A DNA stretch of 62,895 bases from Hyphomicrobiales bacterium. GTDB taxonomy: Bacteria > Pseudomonadota > Alphaproteobacteria > Rhizobiales > JAJFHC01. The stretch is from the NCBI GenBank assembly GCA_021775835.1, contig JAJFHC010000292.1, positions 1 through 62,895 on the forward strand. Direction: 5' to 3'. Under the pieces are notes generated by a model. The model had not been told where the DNA came from, did not search any database, and saw only the letters and a list, made by a program, of their open reading frames with translations. A program made the position numbers and the translations under genes. Positions 9,987 through 20,860 of this stretch are shown piece after piece; the first letter of the stretch is position 1; every line of letters starts with the position of its first letter.

Positions 9987-11001
9987 CGTCTTCTACACAT
10001 ACGGCATCCCGTTTCTGATTATTCTTGGCCAGAGCGTTGCTTTGCTGGTGGCGCTGTTGGTGATCATCGCCTTTCTGCTTTATGCTGATCGCAAGATTTG
10101 GGCAGCCGTTCAGATGCGCCGCGGACCCAACGTTGTGGGGCCGTGGGGACTGCTCCAGTCATTTGCCGATCTGCTGAAGTTCGTTCTTAAGGAAGTGGTC
10201 ATCCCCGCTGGCGCCAACAAGGGTGTGTTCATGCTGGCGCCACTTGTAACCTGTGTTCTGGCTCTTTCGGCCTGGGCCGTGGTGCCGTTGAATGAAGGTT
10301 GGGTAATCGCGGACATAAATGTCGGAATTCTCTACATTTTTGCGATCTCGTCGCTCGGAGTGTACGGCGTGATCATGGGCGGTTGGGCGTCGAACTCGAA
10401 GTACCCATTTCTGGGCGCGCTCCGTTCGGCGGCTCAGATGGTGTCTTACGAGGTCTCCATCGGTTTCGTGATCATCACCGTGCTTTTGTGTGTTGGTTCG
10501 CTGAACATGACGGATATCGTGAATGCGCAGAAAGGTGATTTGGGGCTGCTGAACTGGTACTTCCTGCCGCTGCTGCCGATGTTCATCATCTTCTTCATTT
10601 CGGCCCTTGCAGAGACCAATCGCCCACCCTTCGATCTGCCGGAAGCGGAGTCGGAACTGGTCGCGGGTTTCATGGTCGAATACTCGTCGACGCCCTATTT
10701 GCTGTTCATGCTCGGCGAGTACGTGAGCATTGTGCTGATGTGCGCCATGACGACGATTTTGTTCCTGGGCGGTTGGCTTTCCCCGATCCCGTTTGCGCCG
10801 TTCACCTGGGTGCCGGGGATTGTCTGGTTTCTGTTCAAGGTATGCTTCGTCTTTTTCATGTTCGCGATGGTGAAATCCTTCGTGCCCCGTTATCGCTACG
10901 ACCAACTCATGCGCCTCGGCTGGAAAGTGTTCCTGCCGATATCTCTGTTCTGGGTAGCGGCGACCGCCGGTTTCCTTGTTGCTTTTGATATGGCGCCATG
11001 A
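9979..11001 (+). CDS. nuoH: NADH-quinone oxidoreductase subunit H
   Basis: A 340-residue membrane subunit with about eight transmembrane helices; it links the quinone cavity to the proton-pumping arm. Conserved loops are visible: [20 protein letters not shown] near the N terminus and [20 protein letters not shown] in the middle, the charged loop that faces the quinone channel. The start at ATG 9979 overlaps the nuoG stop and gives the normal short hydrophobic N terminus; longer in-frame starts fall inside nuoG. A 39-base gap with an AAGGAG site precedes nuoI. Confidence 0.97.
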   Translation: MDSVFYTYGIPFLIILGQSVALLVALLVIIAFLLYADRKIWAAVQMRRGPNVVGPWGLLQSFADLLKFVLKEVVIPAGANKGVFMLAPLVTCVLALSAWAVVPLNEGWVIADINVGILYIFAISSLGVYGVIMGGWASNSKYPFLGALRSAAQMVSYEVSIGFVIITVLLCVGSLNMTDIVNAQKGDLGLLNWYFLPLLPMFIIFFISALAETNRPPFDLPEAESELVAGFMVEYSSTPYLLFMLGEYVSIVLMCAMTTILFLGGWLSPIPFAPFTWVPGIVWFLFKVCFVFFMFAMVKSFVPRYRYDQLMRLGWKVFLPISLFWVAATAGFLVAFDMAP

Positions 11002-11040
11002 CGATGAACCGGTATGGGCACGAACAAAGGAGTTTGACAC

Positions 11041-11532
11041 ATGGCAAGACTTGACCAAGCCGCGCGCTCGCTCTTCCTGTCCGAGTTTGTCTCGGCACTG
11101 TTTTTGTCTTTGCGCTATTTCTTTGCTCCGAAGGCAACCATCAATTACCCGTTTGAAAAGGGACCGATCTCGCCAAGGTTCCGGGGAGAACATGCATTGC
11201 GACGCTACCCCAACGGGGAAGAGCGCTGCATTGCGTGCAAACTGTGCGAAGCGGTTTGCCCCGCGCAGGCGATCACGATCGAAGCAGGCCCCAGGCGAAA
11301 CGACGGCACGCGGCGCACGACGCGTTATGACATCGACATGGTCAAATGCATCTATTGTGGTTTTTGCCAGGAAGCCTGTCCGGTCGATGCCATTGTCGAA
11401 GGACCGAACTTCGAATTTGCCGCCGAAACCCGTGAAGAACTTATGTACAACAAAGAGAAACTGCTGTTGAACGGCGACCGTTGGGAGCGGGAAATCGCAA
11501 AGAACATCTCTCTCGACTCACCGTACCGGTAA
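11041..11532 (+). CDS. nuoI: NADH-quinone oxidoreductase subunit I
   Basis: A 163-residue ferredoxin-type subunit with two [4Fe-4S] clusters, N6a and N6b, which relay electrons to cluster N2 in NuoB. Both motifs are intact: [16 protein letters not shown] and [16 protein letters not shown]. An amphipathic N terminus ([15 protein letters not shown]) anchors it next to NuoH. Length is typical for the alphaproteobacterial and mitochondrial TYKY type. It is preceded by an AAAGGAG site before the ATG. Confidence 0.97.
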   Translation: MARLDQAARSLFLSEFVSALFLSLRYFFAPKATINYPFEKGPISPRFRGEHALRRYPNGEERCIACKLCEAVCPAQAITIEAGPRRNDGTRRTTRYDIDMVKCIYCGFCQEACPVDAIVEGPNFEFAAETREELMYNKEKLLLNGDRWEREIAKNISLDSPYR

Positions 11533-11565
11533 CAACGAATGAACGCTCATCTGGGCTGAATTGAA

Positions 11566-12174
11566 ATGATCATAACCGCCATCTTCTTCTATCTGTTTGC
11601 CGCCGTTTGTGTCGCTGCGGGCCTAATGGTCATTGCCGCACGCAATCCGGTTCATTCGGTGCTCTATCTCATTCTGGCGTTTTTCAGTTCTGCCGGTCTT
11701 TTTGTTCTCATGGGGGCAGAGTTCGTCGCCATGATCATGGTGATTGTCTATGTCGGCGCGGTCGCGGTCCTGTTCCTGTTCGTCGTGATGATGCTCGACG
11801 TGGACTTTGCCGAACTTCGCCAGGGCATGCTGCAGTACCTTCCGGTCGGCGGCCTGATCGGCCTGATCATGCTGGTCGAATTGTTCCTGGTCATCGGCGG
11901 CTGGACGATAGCACCGGACATCGCCACATCGACGCCGACGCCGGCCGCCTCGGTTTTGACCAACACGGAAGCAATCGGGCAGGTGCTCTACACCAAATAT
12001 GTGTATCTCTTCCAGGCTGCAGGCATCATCCTGTTGATCGCCATGATCGGCGCTATCGTGCTGACGCTGCGTCACCGGGAGAATATCAAGCGACAGAATA
12101 TTTCCGATCAGGTCGCACGGACACCGGAAACAGCGATCGAAGTTGTCAAGGTAAAACCCGGTCAGGGGCTATAG
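11566..12174 (+). CDS. nuoJ: NADH-quinone oxidoreductase subunit J
   Basis: A 202-residue membrane subunit with five predicted helices. The first four are packed within residues 1-80 and the last at about 140-162. VIVYVGAVAVLFLFVVMMLD is the strongly conserved third helix, with the pi-bulge region of the coupling site. The C-terminal cytosolic tail (HRENIKRQNISDQVARTP) is also typical. It lies 33 bases after nuoI and 47 bases before nuoK, the loosest spacings in the operon. Confidence 0.96.
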   Translation: MIITAIFFYLFAAVCVAAGLMVIAARNPVHSVLYLILAFFSSAGLFVLMGAEFVAMIMVIVYVGAVAVLFLFVVMMLDVDFAELRQGMLQYLPVGGLIGLIMLVELFLVIGGWTIAPDIATSTPTPAASVLTNTEAIGQVLYTKYVYLFQAAGIILLIAMIGAIVLTLRHRENIKRQNISDQVARTPETAIEVVKVKPGQGL

Positions 12175-12221
12175 AGAGGGCGCGGTGCCGAAGACGGCGC
12201 TGAGACAAAGAGTCAAACATT

Positions 12222-12530
12222 ATGGAAATCGGGCTTTCCCATTATCTTTCGGTTGCAGCGATCCTTTTCACGTTGGGGATCTTCGGCATATTCCTCAACC
12301 GCAAGAATGTGATCATCATCCTGATGTCGATCGAGTTGATGTTGCTGGCGGTCAATATCAACCTGGTGGCGTTCTCAACATTCCTCGGCGATCTTGCGGG
12401 TCAGGTTTTCGCACTTCTCGTGCTGACCGTGGCCGCGGGCGAAGCGGCGATCGGTCTGGCGATACTTGTCGTCTATTTCCGAAACCGCGGCAGCATCGCT
12501 GTTGAAGACATCAATCTGATGAAAGGGTAG
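12222..12530 (+). CDS. nuoK: NADH-quinone oxidoreductase subunit K
   Basis: A 102-residue subunit with three transmembrane helices, the usual length. The conserved buried glutamates of the proton path are visible in [18 protein letters not shown] (helix 2) and [18 protein letters not shown] (helix 3). Its start ATG at 12222 gives [11 protein letters not shown], standard for the family. It is followed by nuoL after only 5 bases. With NuoJ and NuoA it forms the membrane link between NuoH and the antiporter-like subunits. Confidence 0.96.
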   Translation: MEIGLSHYLSVAAILFTLGIFGIFLNRKNVIIILMSIELMLLAVNINLVAFSTFLGDLAGQVFALLVLTVAAGEAAIGLAILVVYFRNRGSIAVEDINLMKG

Positions 12531-12535
12531 GGGGC

Positions 12536-14467
12536 ATGTACGAACTCATCGTCTTCCTGCCGCTCGCAGGCGCCATTGTTGCAGGGTTTTTTGGCAGAAA
12601 CATCGGCGAAAAAGGCTCGATGTACCTGACATCGGGATTTTTGGTAGCAAGCGCCATTCTGTCCTGGGTTGCGTTGTTTCAGGTGGGTTTTGGCCATGAA
12701 ACCACCAAAGTGCAGGTGTTCCAGTGGATCAGTTCCGGCGCCCTTGAAATCAACTGGGCCTTCCGCATCGATACGCTGACGGCCGTTATGCTTGTGGTGG
12801 TCAACACCGTTTCGTCACTCGTGCATATCTATTCAATCGGCTATATGAGCCACGATCCGCATCAGCAGCGCTTCTTTTCGTATTTGTCCTTGTTCACATT
12901 TGCCATGCTCATGCTGGTCACGTCTGACAACTTCGTACAGATGTTCTTTGGCTGGGAAGGCGTGGGCCTCGCCTCTTACCTGTTGATTGGCTTTTGGTTT
13001 CACAAACCCTCCGCTAACGCAGCAGCAATCAAGGCATTCGTCGTCAATCGCATCGGCGACTTCGGTTTCGCCCTGGGAATCTTTGCGATTTTCATGATCT
13101 TCGACTCTGTCGAGTTCGATACGGTCTTTGAAGCGGCCCAGGGTCAGGTTGGCAAGACCTTCAACTTCCTGGGCTACCAGGTCGATGTTCTCACCACCAT
13201 TTGCCTGCTTTTGTTTATGGGCGCGATGGGCAAGTCGGCCCAGTTCCTGCTGCACACCTGGCTGCCGGACGCCATGGAAGGCCCGACGCCGGTTTCGGCG
13301 CTGATCCACGCAGCGACCATGGTCACTGCCGGCGTGTTCCTGGTTGCGAGGTGTTCGCCTCTGTTTGAATTGTCGTCGTCGGCAATGCTGGTGGTAACGA
13401 TCATCGGTGCGACCACGGCCTTCTTTGCCGCCACGGTCGGTGTTGCCCAGAACGATATCAAACGTGTCATCGCTTATTCGACGTGTTCCCAGTTGGGTTA
13501 CATGTTTGTCGCTCTGGGTGTTGGCGCCTACGGGATCGCAATATTTCATCTGTTCACCCACGCCTTCTTCAAGGCGTTGCTGTTCCTGGGGTCAGGTTCC
13601 GTCATCCATGCAATGTCTGACGAACAGGACATGCGGCGGATGGGCGGGCTTTTCCCGCACCTGAAAAAAACCTGGGCGATGATGCTGATCGGCACGATCG
13701 CCCTGACAGGATTCCCTCTGACGGCTGGCTTCTTCTCCAAGGACGCCGTCATCGAGGCAGCCTTCGTGGGGCATAATGCGGCTGCCGGTTATGCTTTTAC
13801 ATTGCTCGTCGTGGCAGCATTCCTGACGTCGTTCTACTCCTGGCGTCTGATGTTCATGACCTTCCATGGCAAGACACGCGCGTCGGCCGAAGTCATGAGC
13901 CACATACACGAGTCGCCGAACATCATGCTGGTTCCGCTCTACATCCTGGCCATCGGGTCCCTGTTTGCGGGCATGGTTTTCGCCGGATATTTTGTCGGGC
14001 ATAACGAAGGTGACTTCTGGGCCAAGGCCATCTTCCGGGCCGACGGTAACAACATCGTGGAAGAAATTCACCATGTGCCGTTATGGGTAAAAGCCTCACC
14101 GTTCGTGGTCATGGTCTTGGGGTTTGTTCTCGCCTGGTACTGCTACATCAAGCGGCCGGATGTCCCCGGCAGGATTGCAGCCCAACACAGCGTTGCCTAC
14201 AAATTCCTGCTCAACAAATGGTACTTTGACGAGATCTACGACGTCCTGTTCGTGCGGTCCGCGAAATGGGTCGGCCGGTTCTTCTGGAAGCAGGGGGATG
14301 GCTGGTTGATCGATGGCTTTGGGCCTGACGGGATAGCCGCGCGGGTGGTCGATATCACCAACCGCATCGTCAGGTTGCAGACCGGGTTTGTTTATCATTA
14401 CGCCTTCGCGATGCTTATCGGCGTTGCGGCCCTGATCACCTATTACATGTTTTGGGGAGTGCACTGA
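12536..14467 (+). CDS. nuoL: NADH-quinone oxidoreductase subunit L
   Basis: A 643-residue antiporter-like proton-pumping subunit at the distal end of the membrane arm, with about 16 helices and a long C-terminal lateral helix. Conserved blocks include [18 protein letters not shown] (pump Glu), [19 protein letters not shown] and [16 protein letters not shown] (Lys helix). Length is typical. A GGGTAGGGGGC ribosome-binding region precedes the ATG. The stop TGA shares its A with the nuoM ATG, so the two pump subunits are translationally coupled. Confidence 0.97.
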   Translation: MYELIVFLPLAGAIVAGFFGRNIGEKGSMYLTSGFLVASAILSWVALFQVGFGHETTKVQVFQWISSGALEINWAFRIDTLTAVMLVVVNTVSSLVHIYSIGYMSHDPHQQRFFSYLSLFTFAMLMLVTSDNFVQMFFGWEGVGLASYLLIGFWFHKPSANAAAIKAFVVNRIGDFGFALGIFAIFMIFDSVEFDTVFEAAQGQVGKTFNFLGYQVDVLTTICLLLFMGAMGKSAQFLLHTWLPDAMEGPTPVSALIHAATMVTAGVFLVARCSPLFELSSSAMLVVTIIGATTAFFAATVGVAQNDIKRVIAYSTCSQLGYMFVALGVGAYGIAIFHLFTHAFFKALLFLGSGSVIHAMSDEQDMRRMGGLFPHLKKTWAMMLIGTIALTGFPLTAGFFSKDAVIEAAFVGHNAAAGYAFTLLVVAAFLTSFYSWRLMFMTFHGKTRASAEVMSHIHESPNIMLVPLYILAIGSLFAGMVFAGYFVGHNEGDFWAKAIFRADGNNIVEEIHHVPLWVKASPFVVMVLGFVLAWYCYIKRPDVPGRIAAQHSVAYKFLLNKWYFDEIYDVLFVRSAKWVGRFFWKQGDGWLIDGFGPDGIAARVVDITNRIVRLQTGFVYHYAFAMLIGVAALITYYMFWGVH

Positions 14468-15984
14468 TGAGCAATTGGCCCTATTTGCTTTCGCTTGTCA
14501 CGTTCTTGCCCATTGTGGGCGCGCTCTTCATATTTGCGATTCCTGGCAATGACGAGATCTCCGTGCGCAATGCCAAGGGTGTGGCACTGTGGACGACGAT
14601 CGGAACTTTCATCGTCTCGCTGGCAATCTGGATAGGTTTTGACACCGAAACAGCAGGGTTTCAGTTCGTCGAGAAGACCGATTGGCTTGGCGGCACGATC
14701 AAGTATCACATGGGTGTCGACGGCATCTCGATGCTGTTCGTTATTTTGACCACGTTCCTGATGCCGGCTTGCATTCTGGCCAGCTGGCGGTCGATCGAGA
14801 CACGCGTCAAAGAATACATGATCGCCTTCCTGGTTCTTGAGACCCTTATGATCGGCGTGTTCTGCGCCCTCGATCTGGTGCTGTTCTACCTGTTCTTCGA
14901 AGGTGGACTGATCCCCATGTTCCTGATTATCGGGGTCTGGGGCGGCGTTCGCCGGGTCTACGCCAGCTTCAAGTTCTTCCTCTATACCCTAGCTGGATCG
15001 GTTCTCATGCTGCTGGCCATCATGGCCATGTATCTGACCGCCGGCACAACGGATATACCGACGCTGCTGACATTCAACTTCCCGGTCGGGATGCAGACCT
15101 GGCTGTGGCTGGCATTCTTTGCCTCCTTCGCCGTCAAGATGCCGATGTGGCCGGTGCACACCTGGCTGCCGGACGCGCATGTGGAAGCCCCCACTGCCGG
15201 ATCGGTTGTATTGGCTGCAATCCTGCTGAAGATGGGGGGCTACGGTTTCCTGCGCTTCTCCTTGCCCATGTTCCCGGTGGCGTCTGCCGACTTCGCACCG
15301 CTGGTCTATGGTTTGAGTGTCGTGGCGATCATCTACACGTCCCTTGTTGCCCTGATGCAGGAAGACATCAAGAAGCTGATTGCCTATTCCTCGGTCGCCC
15401 ACATGGGCTTTGTCACCATGGGCATATTCACGGCGACCCAACAGGGGGTGCAGGGCGGCATATTCCAGATGTTGTCCCACGGGATCGTTTCGGGCGCCTT
15501 GTTCCTGTGTGTCGGTGTTGTGTATGACCGCATGCACACGCGCGAGATCGCGGCCTATGGGGGCCTGGTCAATCGAATGCCGATCTACGCCTTCACCTTC
15601 ATGGTTTTCACTCTTGCAAATGTCGGTCTGCCGGGGACCAGTGGGTTTGTCGGCGAGTTCCTGACACTGGTAGGCGCTTTCAAGGCCAATACCTACGTGG
15701 CGTTCCTGGCGACGATCGGCGTCATCTTGAGTGCGGCCTATGCGCTCTGGCTCTATCGCAAGGTCATTTTCGGCAAACTGGAAAAAGAGAGCCTGAGATC
15801 GATCACCGATATGAACGTTCGCGAGATCGCCATTCTGGCGCCGTTGATCTTCCTGACCATTTTGTTTGGCGTGTATCCGGCACCGATCATGGATGTCACC
15901 GCGGCGTCAGTGGATAATCTTATTGCCAATTACCAGTCGTCGCTTGCTGCTTTTGAAGCCTCAAGCGTCGCCGCTCTAGATTAA
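14467..15984 (+). CDS. nuoM: NADH-quinone oxidoreductase subunit M
   Basis: A 505-residue antiporter-like proton-pumping subunit with about 14 helices. Visible motifs are [20 protein letters not shown] (pump Glu), [19 protein letters not shown] and [18 protein letters not shown] (Lys helix). The ATG at 14467 overlaps the nuoL stop by one base and gives the normal hydrophobic N terminus. The in-frame start 15 bases upstream would lie inside nuoL. The length agrees with family members. It is followed by nuoN after 10 bases. Confidence 0.97.
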   Translation: MSNWPYLLSLVTFLPIVGALFIFAIPGNDEISVRNAKGVALWTTIGTFIVSLAIWIGFDTETAGFQFVEKTDWLGGTIKYHMGVDGISMLFVILTTFLMPACILASWRSIETRVKEYMIAFLVLETLMIGVFCALDLVLFYLFFEGGLIPMFLIIGVWGGVRRVYASFKFFLYTLAGSVLMLLAIMAMYLTAGTTDIPTLLTFNFPVGMQTWLWLAFFASFAVKMPMWPVHTWLPDAHVEAPTAGSVVLAAILLKMGGYGFLRFSLPMFPVASADFAPLVYGLSVVAIIYTSLVALMQEDIKKLIAYSSVAHMGFVTMGIFTATQQGVQGGIFQMLSHGIVSGALFLCVGVVYDRMHTREIAAYGGLVNRMPIYAFTFMVFTLANVGLPGTSGFVGEFLTLVGAFKANTYVAFLATIGVILSAAYALWLYRKVIFGKLEKESLRSITDMNVREIAILAPLIFLTILFGVYPAPIMDVTAASVDNLIANYQSSLAAFEASSVAALD

Positions 15985-15994
15985 GGTGCAGGTC

Positions 15995-17440
15995 ATGCAG
16001 CCATCACCATTCATAGTCGCTGATGTTGTGACGGTGCTCCCGGAGCTCCTGTTGGCCCTGGGCGCCATGGCGTTGCTGATGCTGGGTGCGTTCCGCGGCG
16101 AGCGGACCACCGATGCGATCAACTGGCTGAGCGTGGCGCTGCTGATTGCGGCACTGGTTGTTGTCGCCTTCTTCTCTCCGGAAAAGGCGTCTGCCTTCGG
16201 CGGCAGTTTTGTCGTCGATGCCTTTTCTCACTTTATGAAAATTCTGACACTCGCGGCCTCTGCAGTTGCCATCGTGATGTCACATCATTTCATAAAAGCG
16301 GAGCGATTTCAGAAGTTTGAGTATCCGATACTGATTGTTCTGGCGACCCTCGGCATGCTGATGATGATATCGGCAAACGACCTCATCGCCCTTTATATGG
16401 GCCTGGAACTTCAGAGCCTGGCGCTCTACGTGATCGCCTCGATCAACCGGGATTCGGTCCGTTCCACGGAAGCCGGACTGAAGTACTTCGTCCTCGGCGC
16501 CCTGTCGTCCGGTATGCTGTTGTATGGGTGTTCACTGGTCTACGGCTTCACCGGCCACACCGGGTTTGCGGAAATAGCCATGGCCCTCAAGACCGATGCC
16601 GGCGGCCTCGGACTGACATTCGGTCTGGTGTTCATCATGGCCGGATTGGCTTTCAAGGTGTCCGCTGTGCCCTTTCACATGTGGACGCCTGACGTCTATG
16701 AAGGCGCGCCTACACCCGTCACCGCTTTTTTCGCTGCAGCGCCCAAGATTGCAGCCATGGCCATGTTCATCCGTGTCATGGTGTCAGCGTTTCCCGACAT
16801 CACGGTCCAGTGGCAGCAGATCCTCGTGTTCGTATCGATCGCGTCCATGGTTCTGGGTGCTTTTGCAGCGATCGGGCAGCGCAACATCAAGCGACTAATG
16901 GCGTACAGTTCGATCGGTCACATGGGTTTCGCGCTTGTCGGGCTTGCATCGGGAACCCAGGACGGCGTCAAGGGTGTGATCGTCTACCTGGCCATTTATC
17001 TCTTCATGACGCTTGGGACGTTTGCCTGCATCCTGTCCATGCGGCGCAAGGATGGGGCGGTTGAGGAGATCGACGATCTTGCAGGGCTTGCAAAGAATGA
17101 CCCGATGATGGCGTTTGTTCTGGCGATGCTCATGTTCTCGCTGGCGGGTATTCCACCACTTGCCGGATTTTTCGCCAAGTTTTACGTCTTTTTGGCAGCG
17201 ATCGACGCTGAACTTTATACGCTTGCCGTCATTGGCGTTCTCGCAAGTGTCGTCGGCGCGTTTTATTACCTGAGAATCATCAAGGTGATGTATTTCGACG
17301 AACCGTCCGACGAGTTCGACCCCATGCCGGTTGAACTGAAAGCCGTGCTCGGTGTGACCGGCGTGTTCGTAATCCTTTTCTTCATTTACCCCAGCCCCCT
17401 GATCACGGCAGCGGCGAATGCGGCAGCATCGCTGTTCTGA
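15995..17440 (+). CDS. nuoN: NADH-quinone oxidoreductase subunit N
   Basis: A 481-residue antiporter-like proton-pumping subunit and the last complex I gene of the operon. Conserved blocks are [16 protein letters not shown] (pump Glu), [20 protein letters not shown] and [20 protein letters not shown] (Lys helix). The start was chosen at ATG 15995 because AAGGTG at 15983-15988 sits 6 bases upstream; an in-frame GTG at 15986 lies within that site and is rejected. birA follows after 3 bases, so it probably rides on the same transcript. Confidence 0.97.
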   Translation: MQPSPFIVADVVTVLPELLLALGAMALLMLGAFRGERTTDAINWLSVALLIAALVVVAFFSPEKASAFGGSFVVDAFSHFMKILTLAASAVAIVMSHHFIKAERFQKFEYPILIVLATLGMLMMISANDLIALYMGLELQSLALYVIASINRDSVRSTEAGLKYFVLGALSSGMLLYGCSLVYGFTGHTGFAEIAMALKTDAGGLGLTFGLVFIMAGLAFKVSAVPFHMWTPDVYEGAPTPVTAFFAAAPKIAAMAMFIRVMVSAFPDITVQWQQILVFVSIASMVLGAFAAIGQRNIKRLMAYSSIGHMGFALVGLASGTQDGVKGVIVYLAIYLFMTLGTFACILSMRRKDGAVEEIDDLAGLAKNDPMMAFVLAMLMFSLAGIPPLAGFFAKFYVFLAAIDAELYTLAVIGVLASVVGAFYYLRIIKVMYFDEPSDEFDPMPVELKAVLGVTGVFVILFFIYPSPLITAAANAAASLF

Positions 17441-17443
17441 TCT

Positions 17444-18247
17444 GTGAACACCCCGCCACGCGAGGTTGACCTCCCATCGGGGTATGGCCTTGCGTTGTTC
17501 CCAACAATCGACTCCACCAATGCCGAAGCGTTGCGCCGGGCCCAGTCCGGTAGTGAAGGCCCGTTGTGGATTCTGGCGGAGGAGCAAACCCAGGGCAGGG
17601 GCCGACGAGGCCGTTACTGGGAGTCACGGACAGGCAACATGTACGCAAGCCTCCTGCTCATGGTTGCGGGACCGGCGAACAAGCTGACCGAACTGGGTTT
17701 TGTCACCGGTCTTGCAATTTATGACGCCGTGATACAGTCTCTGCCGGCAAATGACGAACACGTGTCGATCAAATGGCCAAATGATCTGCTCATTGGTGGG
17801 GCAAAGACGTCCGGAATGCTGATGGAAAGCAGCAACCCTGGCGGAGACGGTCGCTGGCCGCTGGCGATCGGGATTGGCATCAATGTTGTTGAACATCCTG
17901 AAGACACGCCATATCCGGCAACGCATCTCCGCGAACATGGATCGAAGGTTCATCCCAATATGCTGTTACAACGTCTGGCGTTCGCTTTTGACGGTTGGCA
18001 TTCGGTTTGGGCTGAAGGCAGCGGCTTCGAACGGATATTAGGGGCCTGGATGGTTCGGGCCTCAGGCAAGGGGGAATCTGTGTTGGTGAATTACGGCGAC
18101 CGCAGTCTCAAAGGAACATTTGAAAACATAGATCGTTCAGGCGCGCTGATGCTTCGTTTGGACGATGGTTCGCTTGAACGTGTGATGGCCGGGGACTTGT
18201 TTCTGGCTGGTGGTCACATGCCGGGCATAACCGGCAGGACGCAATGA
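17444..18247 (+). CDS. birA: Biotin-[acetyl-CoA-carboxylase] ligase
   Basis: A 267-residue biotin protein ligase that adenylates biotin and transfers it to carboxylase carrier domains. Motifs: DSTNAEALRRA, then GRGRRGRYWESRTGNMYAS (biotinyl-AMP loop) and KWPNDLLIGGAKTSGML (catalytic Lys). A C-terminal SH3-like domain follows (about 215-267). There is no N-terminal winged helix, so this is the catalytic-only type and not a biotin operon repressor. The start is GTG at 17444, 3 bases after nuoN. Its place after nuoN and before rnj is conserved in many alphaproteobacteria. The stop overlaps rnj by 4 bases (ATGA). Confidence 0.95.
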   Translation: MNTPPREVDLPSGYGLALFPTIDSTNAEALRRAQSGSEGPLWILAEEQTQGRGRRGRYWESRTGNMYASLLLMVAGPANKLTELGFVTGLAIYDAVIQSLPANDEHVSIKWPNDLLIGGAKTSGMLMESSNPGGDGRWPLAIGIGINVVEHPEDTPYPATHLREHGSKVHPNMLLQRLAFAFDGWHSVWAEGSGFERILGAWMVRASGKGESVLVNYGDRSLKGTFENIDRSGALMLRLDDGSLERVMAGDLFLAGGHMPGITGRTQ

Positions 18248-19926
18248 ACCCTACCAGTCCCGATACCGGAGACGAACTCGTCTTTGTGCCGCTTGGAGGT
18301 GCCGGAGAGATCGGGATGAACCTCTATCTCTACGGATTGGGCGCGGAGAAATCCCGACAATGGCTTATGGTTGATCTCGGAGTGCGTTTCGGCGACAGCC
18401 GCGATCCGGGTATTGATGTTGTGTTTCCCGATATTGCGTTCATCGAGGCGCAGAAGGATCGGTTGGCTGGCATTGTCCTGACCCACGCTCACGAAGATCA
18501 TTTCGGCGCGGTCATCGACCTGTGGCCGAGATTGCGCGTGCCGGTTTATGCGACGCCGTTCACGACCATCCTGTTGAAGGCAAAGATTGCCGAATATGGT
18601 GCGGCAGCCGAGATTGACATCCGAGAAGTCCCCTGTGGCGGGCGTCTCGACATAGGCCCTTTCAACGTTGAATTCATTGCCGTCACCCATTCAATCCCCG
18701 AACCCAACGCTTTGGCAATCAGGACGCCGACCGGCAATGTTCTGCACACCGGCGACTGGAAGATCGACGAAGCCCCGATGCTCGGCGCGCCAATGGCCGT
18801 CGACCGGTTGAAGGCACTTGGTGATGAAGGCTGTCGGGCCCTTGTCTGTGACTCGACAAATGTGCTTCGTGACGGCGTGTCGCCTTCTGAAACCGAGATT
18901 GCGGAAGGCTTGGCAAGGGTTATTGCCAGTGCCACGAACCGGGTCGCGGTAACCACATTTGCCTCAAACGTCGGACGATTGCGCGCAGTTGTCCTGGCGG
19001 CAAAAAAGGCCGACAGGCATGTGGTGGTTGCCGGGCGTGCAATGATGCGGGCAATCAATGCGGCGCGTGAAGCCGGGTACCTGACGGACATCCATGAATT
19101 GCTGACGGAACACGACTTTGGCTATCTGCCGCGCGACAAGGTGGTTTGCCTGTGCACGGGGAGCCAGGGAGAGGGAAGGGCGGCATTGGCGAGGATTGCC
19201 GGCAGCTCGCATCCCAACATCACCCTCAACGCCGATGACATGGTGATATTTTCCTCAAAGACGATTCCCGGCAACGAGAAATCTGTGGCAGCAGTTCAAA
19301 ATCGGCTGGCGGCGCAGGGAATCGAAATAGTCACGGCGGACGACCACCTTGTTCATGTGACAGGCCATCCCCGGCGCGGTGAGATGAAGCAGATGTACGA
19401 ATGGGTACGTCCGAAGTCCGCGGTCCCCGTGCATGGTGAATTGCGGCATTTGCATGAGCATGTTCAGTTCGCAAAAGACCAGGGTGTAACCGAGAGTATG
19501 GCTGTACTGAACGGTAACGTTGCTCGGATTGCACCTGGACCACTCGAGCTGATCGGCACGGTTGAGTCGGGCGAGTTGTTCATGGACGGACGGGTCATCA
19601 TAGCGTCTGACGACGGAACCGTGCGTGAACGGCGCAAACTTTCATACGTGGGCACAGTCAGCGTATCTATCATTATGGACCAGCAGGGCGCATTGCTGTG
19701 CGATCCCATCATCGATTTGTACGGGATGCCACAGAACGACGCTGCGGGCAGAGATCTGGGAGACGTATTGTTTGATGCCCTTGAGGCGGTCTTGAAGTCT
19801 CTTCCCAAAAAGAAATGCCGCGATGACGATTTCATAGAGGACGTCGTGTCTCGTGCGATCCGCAAAGAAGCTGATTTGTCATGGGGCAAGAAACCGGTGT
19901 GCCGGGTCCTGGTGTCGAGGCTCTAG
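18244..19926 (+). CDS. rnj: Ribonuclease J
   Basis: A 560-residue metallo-beta-lactamase/beta-CASP nuclease that processes and degrades RNA with 5'-exo and endo activity. The zinc motif THAHEDHFGAV (HxHxDH), the VTHSIPEPNALAI segment and HTGDWK are in order in the N-terminal half. The beta-CASP part carries VVVAGRAMMRAI and LCTGSQGEG, and HVTGHPRRGEMKQMYEWV is the late conserved His region. Length is typical of RNase J. It overlaps birA by 4 bases, and 124 bases separate it from mce. An alphaproteobacterial RNase J next to birA is the usual arrangement. Confidence 0.96.
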   Translation: MNPTSPDTGDELVFVPLGGAGEIGMNLYLYGLGAEKSRQWLMVDLGVRFGDSRDPGIDVVFPDIAFIEAQKDRLAGIVLTHAHEDHFGAVIDLWPRLRVPVYATPFTTILLKAKIAEYGAAAEIDIREVPCGGRLDIGPFNVEFIAVTHSIPEPNALAIRTPTGNVLHTGDWKIDEAPMLGAPMAVDRLKALGDEGCRALVCDSTNVLRDGVSPSETEIAEGLARVIASATNRVAVTTFASNVGRLRAVVLAAKKADRHVVVAGRAMMRAINAAREAGYLTDIHELLTEHDFGYLPRDKVVCLCTGSQGEGRAALARIAGSSHPNITLNADDMVIFSSKTIPGNEKSVAAVQNRLAAQGIEIVTADDHLVHVTGHPRRGEMKQMYEWVRPKSAVPVHGELRHLHEHVQFAKDQGVTESMAVLNGNVARIAPGPLELIGTVESGELFMDGRVIIASDDGTVRERRKLSYVGTVSVSIIMDQQGALLCDPIIDLYGMPQNDAAGRDLGDVLFDALEAVLKSLPKKKCRDDDFIEDVVSRAIRKEADLSWGKKPVCRVLVSRL

Positions 19927-20050
19927 GCGCGTCATCAAAGTGTTGTAGCGGGACTGGGACATATGCGTCGATCCGCTCGTTGCGAACAAGGCTGAGCGCG
20001 CTGTAGGTTTTTGCCCGAGATATGAAAGTTGTTTTCAGGAGTGACTGTTG

Positions 20051-20455
20051 ATGATCGGCCGACTGAACCACGTTGCCATCGCTGTGCCTGATCTTAAGGC
20101 GGGTATTTCCGTGTACAGAAATTCTCTGGGTGCCCGTGTCACAGAGCCGGAAGCTATTCCTGAACACGGCGTCACTGTCGTTTTTGTGGAGTTGCCCAAT
20201 ACCAAGGTGGAACTTCTTGAGCCTCTCGGAGAGGGCTCGCCGATTGCCGGTTATCTGGAAAAGAACCCGGCAGGCGGAATCCATCATATCTGTTACGAAG
20301 TCGATGATATCATCGTTGCCCGGGACAAACTTGTTGAAGAAGGCGCGCGCGTGCTCGGCGATGGCGAACCAAAGACAGGGGCACACGGCAAGCCCGTCTT
20401 GTTCCTGCATCCCAAGGACTTCTGCGGAACCCTGGTTGAACTCGAACAGGTCTGA
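20051..20455 (+). CDS. mce: Methylmalonyl-CoA epimerase
   Basis: A 134-residue VOC-fold enzyme that interconverts (S)- and (R)-methylmalonyl-CoA in the propionyl-CoA/succinyl-CoA path. Two beta-alpha-beta-beta-beta modules are visible. Metal ligands are expected at LNHVAIAVPDL (His), in FVELPNTKVELLEPLG (Glu), at GGIHHICYEVDD (His) and FCGTLVELEQ (Glu). Length is standard. The ATG at 20051 follows AGGAG with 9-base spacing; the TTG one codon upstream is rejected. It is adjacent to rnj and a DUF1467 gene, a grouping common in this class. Confidence 0.94.
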   Translation: MIGRLNHVAIAVPDLKAGISVYRNSLGARVTEPEAIPEHGVTVVFVELPNTKVELLEPLGEGSPIAGYLEKNPAGGIHHICYEVDDIIVARDKLVEEGARVLGDGEPKTGAHGKPVLFLHPKDFCGTLVELEQV

Positions 20456-20495
20456 AGTACTGCAGGCATTTGTTTTTAAATAGAAAGTGGACCCA

Positions 20496-20756
20496 ATGGG
20501 CCTCGTGAGTGCTATCGCAATCTACATCATTATCTGGTGGCTCGTGATCTTTGCTGTTCTTCCCTGGGGGGTGAGAAACAAGCATGAGGCGGGGGTTGTC
20601 GATGATGTGGCGGACGACGCTGCACCGATCGAACCGGGCCTCGGCAAGAAGGTTATCGCGACCACGATAATCTCTGCCATAATTTTTGCCGGATTCTACG
20701 TGGTATACACGAGGGATCTTGTTTCCTTGGACGACTTTCCACTGGCTCTCGGTTGA
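20496..20756 (+). CDS. DUF1467 family membrane protein
   Basis: An 86-residue inner-membrane protein with two hydrophobic helices (about residues 2-22 and 52-74). The first contains IYIIIWWLVIFAVLPWGVR, the hallmark of DUF1467, a short family found in alphaproteobacteria. Function is unknown. The ATG at 20496 is preferred over the GTG three codons earlier because it gives the usual short N terminus. The family usually follows mce and precedes proS, as here. The bidirectional terminator at 20808-20860 closes the transcript. Confidence 0.85.
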   Translation: MGLVSAIAIYIIIWWLVIFAVLPWGVRNKHEAGVVDDVADDAAPIEPGLGKKVIATTIISAIIFAGFYVVYTRDLVSLDDFPLALG

Positions 20757-20807
20757 AGATTTCGCCTTGAAGCTGTTAGAACGGCTTGATTCTGCGGAAA
20801 CTCGAGC

Positions 20808-20860
20808 AAAAAAAATAAAAAAGCAAGATCAACGCTAGTTGATCTTGCTCTAGTTTTTTT
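20808..20860. terminator. Strong bidirectional intrinsic terminator
   Basis: A perfect 12-bp stem AGCAAGATCAAC (20822-20833) / GTTGATCTTGCT (20838-20849) with loop GCTA. On the plus strand it is followed by TTTTTTT (20854-20860). On the minus strand it is followed by a 15-base T tract broken by a single A (20808-20822). It can end the DUF1467 transcript on the plus strand. The better T tract is on the minus strand, where no protein gene ends, which implies a minus-strand RNA. Confidence 0.88.

Noticed and set aside
10159..11193. Minus-strand frame of 344 codons opposite nuoH
   Set aside because: Its product is charged and low in complexity, with no motif, while nuoH on the other strand is unmistakable.
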